A stretch of DNA of 64,000 nt from Paratinospora sagittata (GCA_035771175.1 CM069602.1:10357501-10421500), one strand, 5' to 3'. Counted from the stretch's first letter, positions 1 through 12,606 are shown. Notes: generated by a model from the letters alone, not told the origin. Made by a program: numbers and translations.

Positions 1-1
1 G

Positions 2-637
2 ATCGACAATAGCATTTTTCAAAATTTTGCTAATGAACACGATGCTTACGTTCTTTGGCAAAAGTTGGAGAAAATGTATGCGAGGACAACCGCACAGAAT
101 AAAGCTAATCTGATGCGACGATTAGTAAATCTGAAGTATAAAGATGGAAGCAGCATATCGGAACACATGGGCGAGTTCCAAGGCATTGTAGATCAACTTA
201 ACTCTATGAAGATGACCGTAGATGACGAGCTACAAACGTTGTTGCTGCTGAGTTCTCTACCAAAAAGTTGGGACACTCTAGTTGTGTCAGTTAGTAACTC
301 AGCTCCTAACGGCAAGCTTACCATGGATACGGTAAAAGACAGAATGCTGAACGAAGAGTCTCGACAAAAAGACGATGGATATACTCATGAAACTGAAACA
401 CTTGTCATGAAAAAACAAGGCAAGCAAGAAAGGCACGGAAGAAGTAAAAGCAGAAATCCTCGTAACCAAAGTCAGCAAAGAGGACGCTCGAAGTCCAGAT
501 CGTGGCATGACAAGAAGTGTCATCACTGCGGCAAGCCCGGACACTTCATTCAAGAATGTCGAAAGTTAAAGGCGGAACGATCCAGAAATCAAGAAGCAGA
601 AACCCGAACAAATGACACCGCAACTCTCACTGAATAA
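2..637 (+). pseudogene. copia Gag (nucleocapsid), 5' end cut by window edge
   Basis: This open frame encodes the C-terminal part of Gag, the structural protein that packages element RNA. It shows the UBN2/Gag-type region (LEKMYARTTAQNK onward), then a basic Arg/Ser/Lys-rich stretch and one CCHC zinc knuckle (CHHCGKPGHFIQEC, about 508-549). The first Met in frame is at 65, but the frame is open upstream to the window edge, so 65 is unlikely to be the true start. It ends at a TAA (635-637). Related elements usually run gag into pol in one frame, and the protease follows this stop in the same frame, so the stop is probably a lesion. A read-through stop cannot be excluded. Confidence 0.88.
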
Positions 638-3600
638 GTTGTCATTGTTCGAGATGCTGATTATGTCAACCTTGCATGTCAAGACTCTACATGGGTAGTT
701 GACTCAGGTGCTTCTTACCATGTCACCTCACGACGAGATTTCTTCTCAGCCTACACTCAAGGTGATTTCGGACGAGTGAGGATGGGAAATGATAATGCAT
801 CCAAAATTATCGGCATCGACAATATTTATTTAGAAACTAACCTTGATGCAGGTTACTCTTGAAAGATGTGAGGCATGTTCCTGATATCCGCCTCAATTTG
901 ATCTCCACCGAAATGCTTGATGACGATGGCTACAATAATAACTTTGGTGAAGGAAAATGGAAGCTCACCAAAGGAAACTTGGTAGTAGCCAAAGCCAAGA
1001 AAGATACAACACTCTACCTCACAGAAACCAAGCTGTGTAGAGGAGAAGTAAATACCATGAGGAAAGAAGTTCCCACCGAGTTATGGCATAAGCGGCTCGG
1101 CCACATGAGTGAAAAGGGTCTCAGAATTCTTTCCTAGAAGGAGCACTTGCCAGGAATGACAGGTACATCTTTACGTACTTGTGTTGATTGTATTATGGGT
1201 AAACAACATAGAGTTGCATTTCATAGTTCCCCACCATCTATAAAGGCAAATATTCTAGATTTAATACACACAAATGTCTGTACAATGAGTTGTAAGTCAC
1301 TAGGAGGTGCTCATTATTTTGTGACTTTTATTGATGATCACTCTAGAAAAGTGTGGGCCTTTGCTTTGAAAACTAAAGATCAAGTGTATGAAGTTTTCAA
1401 GAAATTTCATGTAAAAGTTGAGAGAAAAACTGGCAGACGTTTGAATTGTGTACCATCAGACAATGGCGGTGAGTATCGCGGATCATTCAAGGAGTACTGC
1501 AGAAGTTTCGGCATCAGGCTGGAAAAATCGGTACCAAAGACACCTCAACACAACGGTGTCGCAGAGAGGATGAACAGAACCATTTGTGAAAGAGTCAGAT
1601 GTATGCTCTCAAATGCAAAACTGCCAAACTCCTATTGGGGGGAGGCAATGAGGACAGCAGTCGATTTAATCAACCTTTCTCCATCAGTTCCACTGAACTA
1701 CGACGTACCAGAAAAGGCTTGGACGGGGAAAGACGTTTCTTACAAACACTTGAAAGTATTCGGCTGCAGAGAATTTATTCACATCCCTAAAGACGAGAGG
1801 TCCAAGCTGGATGGAAAAACGAAGCAGTGTATCTTTGTGGGATATTCCCATGAAGAATTCGGCTACAGATTTTGGGATCCTGTCAACAAAAAGATTGTCA
1901 GAAGCAGAGACGTGGTGTTTCTTGAAGATCAGACCATCAAGGATTTTCAGAAACCTAAGAAGCCACAATCAGATGAAATTCCAGTTAATCTGGAACCAGT
2001 CTCTCCACCACCAAATCCAGATGACAATGGAGTTGCACCAGATACTGATGATGATGTTCCACCAGCTCAAAGTTCAGAACCAGAACAAGTTCCTGAACAA
2101 GTCCAACCAGAAGAACAGCTAAGGAGATTCACCAGAGAGCGACAACCAAGTCAAAGATATTCTCCTAGCGACTATGTGATGCTCACTGAAGGGAAAGAAC
2201 CGGAGAGCTATACCGAAGCTATCACTGGCCAGCATAAAACTGAGTGGATGAAAGCTATGCAGGAAGAAATGAAATCTCTGCATGAGAACCACACATTTGA
2301 CCTGGTGAAATTACCGCATGGAAGGAAAGCCCTCAAGAACAAGTGGGTGTATAGGATCAAAAGCGAAGAAGGTAGCTCGCAACCTCGATACAAAGCAAGA
2401 TTGGTTGTGAAAGGATTCGGGCAGAAGAAAGGCGTTGACTTCGATGAAATCTTCTCACCGGTGGTAAAAATGTCTTCAATCCGAGTTGTTCTTGGCTTGG
2501 CAGCTAGTCTTAATCTGGAGGTTGAACAACTTGATGTAAAAACTGCATTCTTACACGGTGATCTTGACGAGGAAATCTATATGGAGCAGCCCGAAGGTTT
2601 CCAAGTCAAAAGAAAAGAGAAGCTGGTATGCAGGCTAAAGAAAAGTCTGTACGGTTTGAAACAGGCACCGAGGCAGTGGTATAAAAAGTTCGACTCGTTC
2701 ATGGAGAAAATGGAATACAACCGAACGACAGCTGATCACTGCGTCTTCATCAAGAAATTCTCTGATGGTGATTTTATTATTCTTTTGCTTTATGTTGATG
2801 ATATGTTAATTGTAGGCCAAGATATCGGCAAGATTAACAAGTTGAAGAAAGAGTTGAGCAAGTCATTTGCAATGAAAGACTTAGGACCCGCAAAGAAAAC
2901 CCTTGGCATTAAGATTGTTCGTGACAGGAAGAACAAGAGACTTTGGCTATCTCAAGAGAAGTATATTGAGAAAGTTTTAGAGCGGTTCAACATGAGCAAA
3001 GCTAAACCTGTTAGTTCTCCACTGGCAAGCCACTTCAAGCTTAATGCGAGCGAGTGTCCTTCAAGCGAGGAGGAGAAATCAGAGATAAGCAAGGTGCCTT
3101 ATGCATCGGTAGTTGGCAGTCTAATATACGTTATGGTATGCACCAGACCATATATTGCTCATGTTGTTGGTGTTGTGAGCCGATTTCTATCAAATCCTGG
3201 AAAGGAACATTGGACAACAGTCAAATGGATGCTCAGGTATCTTAGAGGTACTTCTAGTCATTGTTTGTGTTTTGGTAATGATAAACTTGTATTAGAAAGA
3301 TTTACATATTCATATATGGCTGGCGACATGGATACGAGAAAGTCAATATCTGGGTACCTAATAACATTTGCAGGGGGAGCTGTCTCATGGCAATCACGAT
3401 TACAGAAGTGTATTGCCTTAAGTACCTCAAAATCAGAGTGGATTGCAATCACTGAAGGTTGTAAGGAGATCTGTGGATGAAAAAGTTCCTACAAGAATTG
3501 CATCAGAACCAAGAAAATTATGTTCTTTATTGCGACAGTCAGAGTGCAATTCACCTCAGCAAGAACTCCACCTTCCACTCAAGGTTCAAGCACATCGACG

Positions 3601-3764
3601 TGAGGTATCATTGGATTCGTGATGTGCTGGAAAATAAATTGCTGCAAGTTGAGAAGATCCACACTAATGACAACGGGGCAGATATGATGACGAAGTCCCT
3701 GACCAGAGAAAAGCTTGCTATCTGTAGAGAGATTGCAGGTGTGGAGGAGCCCTGTTCCACATGA
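638..3764 (+). pseudogene. copia Pol: protease, integrase, reverse transcriptase, RNase H (broken)
   Basis: Protease: the DSGA active-site motif is at about 700-711, in the gag frame. Near 845 one base appears to be missing and reading moves to a second frame. Integrase: the His pair of the zinc domain lies in WHKRLGHMS and its Cys pair in CVDC, split by a TAG at 1135-1137. The core has SDNGGEY and PQHNGVAE, but the first catalytic position reads HTN where the family has HTD or HSD. Reverse transcriptase: complete, with YVDDM at about 2790-2804. RNase H: the TYSYMAGD stretch has Tyr where the family has the catalytic Asp. A second one-base slip near 3470 moves the last 95 residues to another frame, ending at 3764. 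Confidence 0.93.
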
Positions 3765-3778
3765 GGTGGAGGGGGAGA
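3763..3778 (+). other. Polypurine tract of the copia element
   Basis: The purine-rich stretch GAGGTGGAGGGGGAGA sits just before the 3' LTR start, the standard place for the plus-strand primer of LTR retrotransposons. Confidence 0.85.
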
Positions 3779-3780
3779 TT

Positions 3781-4372
3781 TGTTGGGGTCCACCTCAATG
3801 GTGGGCGGCCAACAATACTAGAACGGCCAAACAACGTGGGCGGCCAGCGGCCAAATGAAAAGTCATTAGTGTCGGCGCCGAAATTGCTGACTTTGAACAA
3901 AAGTTTATATTAAAATATAATTTCTGTATTTACAAAATTGCCCTTCAATACTCTTATAAAAAGAGCCTTAATTTCATTCTTGAAATTCATCCTGAGAGAT
4001 TAAAATTCTAGAGATCTAATCTGAGAGATCCAAAGAGCCTCAAAGAGAGTTTTTTTGAGAAGAAAAAGTGTGAGCCTCTAAGAGAGTTTCTTTGAAAAGA
4101 AAAAGTGTGAGCCAATTTGGGAAGTCTTACTCACAAATTAAAGATACATAGTTATTGTATTTTTGTGAGAGATCCACCTAAGGGTGAAGTTTGTAATCCC
4201 ATTTTATTATAGTGGAAGTCTTTAAGCGGCCTACGGGTCCTGTGGTTTTTACCTCCTTTTTAGAGGGTTTTCCACGCTAAAAATTGTTTGTGTTATTTTG
4301 TTCTATTTTAGTTTGGAAAATGATCCTGAGTTTGTGGAATTGATTTTTTACAACCATCACTTTTTCCCAACA
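3781..4372 (+). repeat. 3' LTR of the copia element (592 bp)
   Basis: It begins TGTTGGG directly after the polypurine tract and ends CCCAACA, the short inverted termini with TG...CA typical of plant LTRs. A TATAAAA at 3955-3961 in a suitable position could be the LTR promoter. The copy of this LTR at the 5' end is outside the window, so insertion age cannot be estimated here. The base after the LTR starts GTTTG; a matching 5-bp duplication would be expected at the unseen left end. Confidence 0.92.
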
Positions 4373-4561
4373 GTTTGCAGCCTTCGGAGTGTACAAACAA
4401 TTCTTGAAATTCACCAAAACTCCAGCTGCGATCTCACTCTCTACCTCAAAGACTTGATTTTCCTCTTTTGTGACCGAAAAAGACTCCCAAATACCAAACA
4501 TCTCCTTCTCCATAATAGCAGCAACCTCAAGCACAAACCTTAACTCTCAAAGTGAGAAAAA
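4373..4561 (-). other. Coding-like stretch interrupted by the copia LTR
   Basis: On the minus strand a frame of about 60 codons runs from roughly 4561 to the LTR border (FVLEVAAIMEKEMFGIWESF onward to KAANC). Its amino-acid mix looks more like real protein than the surrounding AT-rich DNA. A stop lies just upstream (about 4564-4566, in that frame). I do not recognise the family. It may be a fragment of an exon or an older transposon gene into which the copia element jumped, or chance. Confidence 0.25.
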
Positions 4562-6239
4562 TTCATCACATTATATATTAGTGTGGATTCATATCCCGGT
4601 GCTTTATCAGTGTTAGATATCATTTGACCTAAAATCTCTGGTTATTAGATGAAGGCCTAATAATGCATATCAAGCTATTATTAATATATTTTTTTGTATA
4701 AAATCTTATCCTGTATGTAGAGAAACATAAGGGAGATATATTAACAAACATATCAATAGGGCAAATGGGGTTATGTATATGCAAATAATAAGACTTATCC
4801 AAACCTCTCACAAAACCGGCGCTTTTACCTTGTTAGAAATCATTAGAACCCTTTCTGTCAATGCACCCTTCTCATGCCCTACTTGCCTTAGCTCCCTATT
4901 TTTGGCAGTGGTCTTGGTTTGGCTAATAGGGTAGGAGAATTTAGATTATTTTTTTTAAGATAGAAGAAATATCATAAATAATTTATATTTGAAAAAATAA
5001 TTTGATTTCTATATATTTTTGATTGAAAAAAAAAAAGGTTTGTCAAAATTTCTCTCTGGAATTAATGATAACTGGATTTTGAAGAATTTCATTTAATTTC
5101 GTAAGTAAAAAAAACAATTATTATAGTTCAACTATAATACAACGATCGTGTAATTAGGATTATAAAATACAAGAGTAATTAATATTTACGAGTATTTGTA
5201 GATTTTGATTACTTATTTTGACAAAAACCAACAAATATATATTGTATGAATACGATTGCAAAGATTTATAGTTGTGCCAATTGCATGAATAATTTGGGCT
5301 TAGCCCATTAATGATACTGGGCCCATTCTAGCCCAAAACTGAGTTTCAAGTCCAAACTCTCACCTTGAGCTGATGACCAATTGGTTTGATGGTTCTGTTG
5401 GCAATACCAAAAATAAATAAATAAAATCTCACCCTGGTAATGATCTTCATGTGTTAGATTAGTCACAGAAGGTAGTCCAAGAAATTTCTTGACTATTTGA
5501 ACTATTAGAAAAATGTAAAAAAAAAAAAAAAGAAAGACTTAATCGAGGGAATAAAGACCTTCAAATAATTCATTCAAGGGACAAAAACCTTCAAAAGATT
5601 AAAATATGATCTTGTGAATAATTTTTTACTCCTTTTTTTATTAATTCACTCTCTTTAAATAAAAAATTACAGGACGATTGAATCTTAAAACTAGCATACA
5701 CAACTTATTTTCTCTACACATACACCCACGTTCTAGTATCATGGTTGTACTGGTAACAAACTACCCTAACTAGTATTTATTCAACTAAATAAAAATAAGT
5801 AAAACATAGAATATAATTAAAAAAAAAAATGTGATTCTAACTAACTAGTACTCCAAAAAAAAAAGGGAGAAAATTAAGAAGGGTTAATTTATATTATTGT
5901 TTTAAAGCTTTTAATCAACCTCTTTAAAGAAAAAGTGCAAAAACATTAGTTGACTTTTGGTCAAATGCAAATGAAATGACTATCTAAAGTAATTACATCA
6001 TCTTCATAAAAATCAGCCTAATAATTCTATCTAATAAGCATGATATGATATATAGAGTGATGTATGAAAGCTATATGCATTAAAAAAATGAGCCATTATC
6101 CAAACCAAATGAGTGCAATGTAGACTCCACCTCTCAAACTCGCCAAGACACATTCCAACCCATCTTTCTCCTTAACATAATACAAAAAACAATCTTGTCA
6201 TATATATGATGAGATCACCAATGACAGCAATGACATCGA

Positions 6240-6266
6240 TCGAGATTCGAACAGAACGAATCTCGA
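6240..6266. other. Short perfect hairpin
   Basis: Ten-base arms TCGAGATTCG (6240-6249) and CGAATCTCGA (6257-6266) are exact reverse complements around a 7-base spacer. It could be a dimeric protein-binding site or chance. Neighbouring DNA gives no hint of role. Confidence 0.4.
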
Positions 6267-7338
6267 AAACCATCCAAGAACCTTGATGACTTGATCGAGA
6301 ATGACTTGGCTTTAATATTAATATCTAAGTAGGAGCTAGAGTATCATTTTCCTACAACCATATATTATACAAGTGGGTGGGTGGCCATATTCCCATTCCA
6401 CTAGCATTAAGCATGTAGGGAAAAGATGAGGCAAAAGCAAAGGTAGAAAGGAAAGAAGAATAAATGAAATGAAGGGAGAGAGAATTAGCATATGGGTAAA
6501 AGACAAGAAAGCATTGGTTTTAGGCATTAGTATATGGAGGATGCTTTTGGTACTCCTATGTAAATAATAATAGCTTAAGTTCTATAATATATATATAATA
6601 TTTGTAATGCTAAAAGAAGTAAGAACATGTTTTGGGGCAATGAAGAGTGGGCCTTAAATTAAAAGTAAGTCTAAGGAAGATTGGAGTTCATTTTTGTTTT
6701 GTTGACGAGTAAACAGTTGTAGATAAGTGGAGATAATATATAGACATACATATCTATATATAATATATAGAATGGTGAAGTCATAAAAGCCACCACATGT
6801 CATGATGTGCACATACATATAGTAGTAGGTTTTCTCTACTGAGCCAAGTAAACTAACTTTAGGAGAGGGTCTGGAAGTTTCTCTATCTCACTTCTAAATT
6901 GCTCTTTGTTGCTTCCATTTGGGAGATTATGGGTGCTATGAAATGGCCCTCTTTTATAGGTTGGGGGGTTGACAGAGCCATTAATGGTTCAAGTTGGGAT
7001 TACTAGGTCAAAACATAGCTTTAAAAAGGAGTAATCCTGTTGTGATTTGTACAAAAAGGAAAAGGATGGGAGAAGTAATTATAATGATTAAAAATAAAAT
7101 ATAGGAAAGGAAAGAAAAGACAGCAAATCTAGACACATGTTAAAGTAAATATAAACATTAGTGTTTGCTTTGGAAGATTTCTTGTAGATTTTTTCTTTTT
7201 TTTTTAATTTTTTTGAATAAATATTAGTAGCTAGTCTCAAACTATTATTTTTCAACTTATTTAATTAGATATTTACTAATTTCAAAATGTATTCTTCTGT
7301 TTTTTGAAGTCAAAATCTGTTCACCCTTCCGCTTCAAC

Positions 7339-7565
7339 CTTCTTTTTTTCTTTTTTTTCTTTTTTTTTTTTCTTTAGGACTAACATAACGATATATCAAT
7401 CTAAGGCCCAAACAGGGCCAAGAGACGTATACAACGAAAAATAACATTTAGGGCCCAAAAGATGGACAATTCAACCATGAACATGGTTTGACTCTCATTT
7501 AATATAGCTAAGTGGGTGAGTCGAACCCCTCACAGATGTGATACCAAAGGGCTAAGCCCCTTTTG
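7339..7565 (-). mobile_element. SINE with tRNA-like head and target-site duplication
   Basis: Read on the minus strand the element starts near 7565, carries an A-box-like TTAGCCCTTTGGT and a B-box-like GGTTCGACTC (RNA polymerase III promoter pattern), and ends in an A-rich tail (T-rich on +, about 7340-7375). It is flanked by CACCCTTCCGCTTCAAC (7322-7338) and CACCCTTCACTTCAAC (7566-7581), a near-perfect 16-17 bp target duplication. The head, tail and duplication together make a SINE the best explanation; I cannot assign the family. Confidence 0.72.
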
Positions 7566-8929
7566 CACCCTTCACTTCAACTTACATTACATGCTTGAAT
7601 TTGATTATCTTAACCACTTTGTTAGTGATACCTTGATATACAATGTACATCATTTATTAAGTTAATTTATACTTTTAAATTGTTATAGCTTTTAAATCTA
7701 GTGATTATTTTACATGTTATGCGAAGTCTTATGTCTTTTTACTTATAACATAGTCTTACGCAAGAGGATTGTTGGTATCAACTTAATATAATGTATTAGG
7801 CTTTTACCTAAGAGCTAGGCATTGTGCTTATCTAACTAACAACCATAACTAAAAATAAGCCAATAATTGAGCCGGATGAATATTTTGTAGTCAATTATGC
7901 AGTATATTGATAAGTCTCTTCTTGTTATATATAGTTGAAATCACTTGACTTGAGTCAAAAAAAAGAATTAATTGACTTAAAAGTTATGATTGTTAGATAA
8001 GGGTTCAATAATGTAAAATGAAGAATATACAAATATTAATAATAAAACTTGAACTCAAAGTCTCTTGTAAAACTAATGCTTTGATACCATATTAAAAATT
8101 ATTTGACTAAAAAATTATAACTATCAAATAAAATCTAATAATACATATCAAGTTATCGTCAATAATACTCTCAAGGGAGCTTACTAAAAAAAAATAAAAA
8201 AATAAAAAACAAAAGAAAGAAGAAAAGAAGAAAAGGTTTGGGATGGAAGGAAGGGTTAAAATGTTTTTTCCCCTCAAATCATTGACAAAGAAAGTTATTC
8301 TCTTCATCAATCATTACGTGTCCTACGAGAGGTGGAGAATGTTGCCATTAAGATATCAATTGCTACTACAAATACTTCAAATATTTTGTGAAAAAACTTT
8401 AAATTTCTTTTAATTATAACTTTCATTATTACTTCTTAAATTAACACTATAATAAGACACAAGGTGAATTAGTCAGGTGAAGTCACTTTTTATTTTTAAT
8501 GCTTACCAAAGGGATGTCCAAGTACACTCTAAGTTGACCTAAGCCCAGCACCTAGATTAAAGTAACTACAAAAACAAGCTGACGGACCTATCTGATTGAC
8601 CCAAGTCTAACTCCAAGTACTCTTTTTGTTTATGTGTATAATTGCGTTTATAAGCTTGGTTGATTGTATGCTCTTTTCATAGAAATATATGCTCAATAGC
8701 CCTCAATCATATTTATTCCAACCTACGTGTCTAGTTCTCTACCCTCCTAATTAATTACCCCTCTCCCCAACTGTCCTACAAAATATATATATATATATAA
8801 TTATACTCATCTTAATATGTAATGGTTTAGTTGTTTTGTCAAGTAGTTACATTCAGGCTCTACAGCAAATTAATCCCGTCAATTATTATTTTATGTTTAA
8901 TTTTTATTTTTTTTTAAAGAGGAAATTAA

Positions 8930-9143
8930 GACTCTATTTAATTTAAAATTCAGATATATTTTTTTATATTTAAAATTTTAAAAAAATAAAAAAACATGTG
9001 TTTGATTCGTTGAAACCTGAAAATAATTTTCCAAATTTATCAAAAATAAATAAATCGTTTTCAAAAAATGACAAAATATTATTTTATGAGGTTTTACTTT
9101 TTAAGTTATATTTTATTTTTTAAATTACGAATTAAACACAGTC
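8930..9143. mobile_element. Tourist-like MITE (PIF/Harbinger type), 214 bp
   Basis: The left end GACTCTATTTAATT and the reverse complement of the right end, GACTGTGTTTAATT, match over most positions. TAA lies on both sides (8927-8929 and 9144-9146), the 3-bp target duplication usual for this superfamily. No coding capacity is seen. Size and layout resemble the MITE at 20458-20666. Confidence 0.65.
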
Positions 9144-9329
9144 TAAAACGTGTAGAACCTATCATTATGGCATGTGCCACGTGTGTACTTATAGGCTCAT
9201 GGGTCAACTTAAAACTTGATAGCCAAAGAAATAATATTTTGTAAGATGTAAGATAGAGCAAAATAAGCTTCCGTTCATGTATCTTGCTCAAGAATTGGCA
9301 TGAGCTTGACTTGCCATGCTTGTGTTGTC

Positions 9330-9334
<5 letters not shown>

Positions 9335-9364
<30 letters not shown>

Positions 9365-9365
9365 C
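9335..9365. repeat. CT/TA microsatellite
   Basis: A short run of CT repeats passes directly into a run of TA repeats. Confidence 0.8.
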
Positions 9366-10763
9366 CCGTGTTTGGTACAAGTTCAGAACTCAGATCTCAC
9401 GCCCATGGTTGCCTGGAATCTAATACGTATATATGTATATATATATAAAGGTTATGAAGACAAACTCATAAGGTACTGTTGTCCTATTAATAACCTACAA
9501 CATAATAAGCACAGACAGAGTGCTGGGCTTGTCTCATAGATGAGCTCTTGATGATGTAAAAAATTAATGCTTTGTTCGGTTTGTGATCATTCAAAATTTA
9601 GTGTACACAACCTACAGAAATAAAGTTTAGAAATTTTTTTATGTTTTTTTATGAAAAATAATTATTAGGAGGGCACAAGGACGGATGAGAAGCGTATGAT
9701 TGCAACTCCCCCTCTTTTTACTAATTTTGAGGTGGCCATGGATAAAAGTAAAATAAGGATGTTACAGAAGATAAACAATAATAGATTTTAAAAAAATTAA
9801 GAAATAGTTTTATAATTTTTTATTTTATTTTATTTTAAAGCACAGAATGCCTTAGATCAAAACAGTATAAGTTAATTGAATAAGTTAATGATATTCGCAT
9901 AAAAAAATATTTTATATACATTAAATATTAATGTCATTTCTCAATATTGACATCCAACTCCTTTAAATATTTTGAACATGCACGTGTATCGCGTAACATC
10001 CTCAATATTCAATAAAAATTAAGTGTCAACGTAAAAAAATATTGACACTCAATATATCTTTGACATTACTTTATCTCATCTGGTCTAAAATAAATTATCA
10101 ATGTTGTTTGTACTTAATAAGTACCTTTAATAGTGGAAATATTGACTCTAATCCTAACTAATTAAAGTTATTAATAGAGTTGGGTTTCAACTAATACTAA
10201 TATATACTTTCACTTTACCACCAATGAGTATTGATAATTAAAGGTAATGGTTTTCATCCAAGCTTATGAACTTTATATTATTTGGAGTTTTGCTTAAACA
10301 CTTGTTATGAGACATGTGACCCTGGTTACATTTGAGGGCATTAATAATTTATGAGCTATATTTGTAACATTGCACGAGAGACCTTTTCGAAATGACAAGA
10401 TGCAAAGAAAATGGTGTTATATATATATATATATAAGACCAGGCTGGCTTCCAGTTTGAAATGGTCAGTTTGTCTTGGAAAAAAAACAAGAAAAATTCCC
10501 AGATTGATCCAACAATTCAAAGGTAAAATTGATTGATGGACAAGCCCTTCTGAATGATAAAAACAAATAAAAAGCTTTAATGAATTGCTTTCAATTGAAA
10601 AAAAAAAAAGAGTTTATATGTATAAATATTTAATTTTGACTTTTTATTTTTATGATAACCATATGTATAATAATAGAAGGCCCTAACAAAATGGGTTTAG
10701 GGTAATAGTTCATCTCTCGTATAGCTTAACAACACCTCATAAGGAGAAGTGAATCATCTCTTC

Positions 10764-10938
10764 TTTTTTTTTTGGTTTTTCAAGGTATTCCCACAACGTC
10801 GGATTAGTTCTCGTTTGAGATTGGAGCGAAATAGTAAATCTCAGCCGTTTTAAAAATTGAACCCTAAAATTTTTATATAAGAATGAACTTAAGACTCGGC
10901 CCGCTTCTACTTAGCCGATAATTCCTTAGTTAACTAAC
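10764..10938 (-). mobile_element. Probable SINE
   Basis: Read on the minus strand there is a tRNA-like head (GGTTAGTTAACTAAGG), then about 170 bp ending in an A-rich tail. Flanks CATCTCTTC (10755-10763) and CATCTTTTC (10939-10947) differ at one base and fit a target duplication. The B box is weak, so the call is tentative. Confidence 0.42.
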
Positions 10939-11262
10939 CATCTTTTCACTAATTAATTTGATTTTATTAAAAATAAATAAATAAAACCTTACCTATGTAC
11001 ATCTCAATTGACTTAGAATTAGCCAAGATTTCAACTGGGACCTACAACAAGAACTCAATCTTAATTATTAATAATTTTGAGTACTTACTGAAACCTGTTT
11101 TCCAGATAAATAATATTAGAGATTTGATGTTCAAGCTACCCTTCATCAATATTAATCATATAAAGTGACTGCAAATCATTAACTATTGTTTTATTTTATT
11201 TCAACAGCTTCTCTTTCTCTTTCTTTTTCTTTTTTCTTTTTATTACACCTCAGAATAAATTG

Positions 11263-11364
11263 AACTATAAAGTGTGAGAATTAAAAATCCTTGCACTATA
11301 AAGGGTGAGAATTAAGAAAGAATTAAAAATCCTTGCACTTTAAAGGGTGAGAATTAAAAATCCT
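11263..11364. repeat. Imperfect tandem repeat, about 35-bp unit, three copies
   Basis: The block built on GTGAGAATTAAAAATCC followed by TTGCACT.TAAAG occurs three times in a row with small insertions. It lies about 1.1 kb upstream of the AGO7 start codon. No function can be read from it. Confidence 0.75.
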
Positions 11365-11931
11365 AACAGAAGGAATACAAAATCCTAGCTAGTAGTATAT
11401 ATTAATCTAGTCATCACTTTGAAGAGGAGGGCCTGCTCAAGTCAAATCAAAGCTTAAATCCAAGTCTCTAACTCTAGGGCTTTTTTTTTTTTTTTTCAAA
11501 TTTTTTTTTTAGATCACAAAGATTCTCAATTTCTTTAAGTACATCATACTATCTAGGTCATGAATCATACTTAGCGACATTTTTAAGAATTTTAGAGACA
11601 AATTAAGTGCATAAATCCCACAAAAAAGTGGGCAAAGGCATTGACAAGAAACTACAACGCTGTAACTATAGACCCCAATAAAAAATAAATAAATAAATTT
11701 AAAATTAGAGACCCCAATAAGACCACCCATAAAGAATCAATAAACATGACTACCCCTCTCTAACTCTAGTTTATTAATCCAAAATGGTTGACAGTAGAAC
11801 TACAATCCCTAGAGAGAGTTGAAATGAAGAAGACAACTCCTGGAAGGTACATTGGCTCCCTCCCTAACCAAGCTTTTTGCTTGATACTTTGACTTCACTT
11901 TGTGTCCATATCCATCCTGGTTCATGTAAAT

Positions 11932-11932
<1 letters not shown>

Positions 11933-11965
<33 letters not shown>
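11933..11965 (+). repeat. (CT)n microsatellite upstream of AGO7
   Basis: An uninterrupted CT run of 33 bases lies about 485 bp before the AGO7 ATG. Pyrimidine-rich tracts are common in plant core promoters and leaders, so it may be part of the AGO7 control region, but that is inference. Confidence 0.85.
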
Positions 11966-11968
<3 letters not shown>

Positions 11969-12146
11969 GGGTGACGTGACTCCTAAAGAGTATTAATAAA
12001 TGCCTGCCTCTAAAAAAGTACTGAAAAAAACACAGATTGCAGAACTCCAATTAGACAAATGCCTTCATGGGGCTAACTTGTTCCTTTCTTTTAAGGTAAT
12101 CTTCCTCTCTACAACTACCAAAGCATACACCACTTTCCATTTGGAA

Positions 12147-12153
12147 TATAAAT
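12147..12153 (+). promoter_or_regulatory. Candidate TATA box of AGO7
   Basis: TATAAAT lies about 300 bp upstream of the AGO7 start codon. If used, the leader would be about 270 bases and contain the CAA-rich stretch just before the ATG (about 12428-12443). Other AT-rich stretches nearby could serve equally well. Confidence 0.35.
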
Positions 12154-12449
12154 GCCATCATCACCCTCTTCTGCTCTCTTAATTTATAGAGTCCTAAAAC
12201 ACACAGAAAAAATTCATCGGCGCAGTGAATAAAAACCAAAATCTACCACCACCCTTCGAAGACCACACAGCAAAAAAGAAAAAAAACAAAACAAATCAAG
12301 TGATCTTTTTGCTCTTCTGAAATACCCATAACTTCTGGTACTGATCTCCAGTCTCTATGTTTGATTTGATACCCATATGCTCTTCATCATCCTTGCTTTT
12401 GATTTATCTGTTTTAATTTTCTCTATCAACAACAACAACAACCCAAATC

Positions 12450-12575
12450 ATGGAAGAAACAGAAGAATCCAAAAGTGACAAGAAATGCAATTCCAAAGCC
12501 AGGAGGTACTACAGTGGAAGGACTACTACTAATCCAAGTCAGTATCAGCAACACCAACAACAACTACTACAATAT

Positions 12576-12606
<31 letters not shown>

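Larger units (their letters stand above)
1..4372 (+). mobile_element. Ty1/copia LTR retrotransposon, 3' part, decayed
   Basis: Gag, protease, integrase, reverse transcriptase and RNase H follow in the copia order on the + strand and end in a 3' LTR. The gag frame is already open at base 2, so the gag start, primer-binding site and 5' LTR lie outside the window. The domain sequence resembles TNT1-94-type plant elements. The copy is not autonomous: I see stops at 635-637 and 1135-1137, one-base frame slips near 845 and near 3470, and substitutions at key acidic residues of integrase and RNase H. The short polymerase ORF run is otherwise well preserved, so decay looks moderate rather than ancient. 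Confidence 0.95.
4373..11930. other. AT-rich intergenic region
   Basis: No ORF here has recognisable protein character; the short ones are low-complexity. Contents that I can support are listed separately: SINEs at 7339-7565 and 10764-10938, a Tourist-like MITE at 8930-9143, and a tandem repeat at 11263-11364. Weak similarity between about 4612-4690, 7970-8040 and 8100-8170 (a shared block with ATTTGAC...TAAAA and CATATCAAG..AT) suggests three old copies of one unclassified repeat. Confidence 0.6.
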
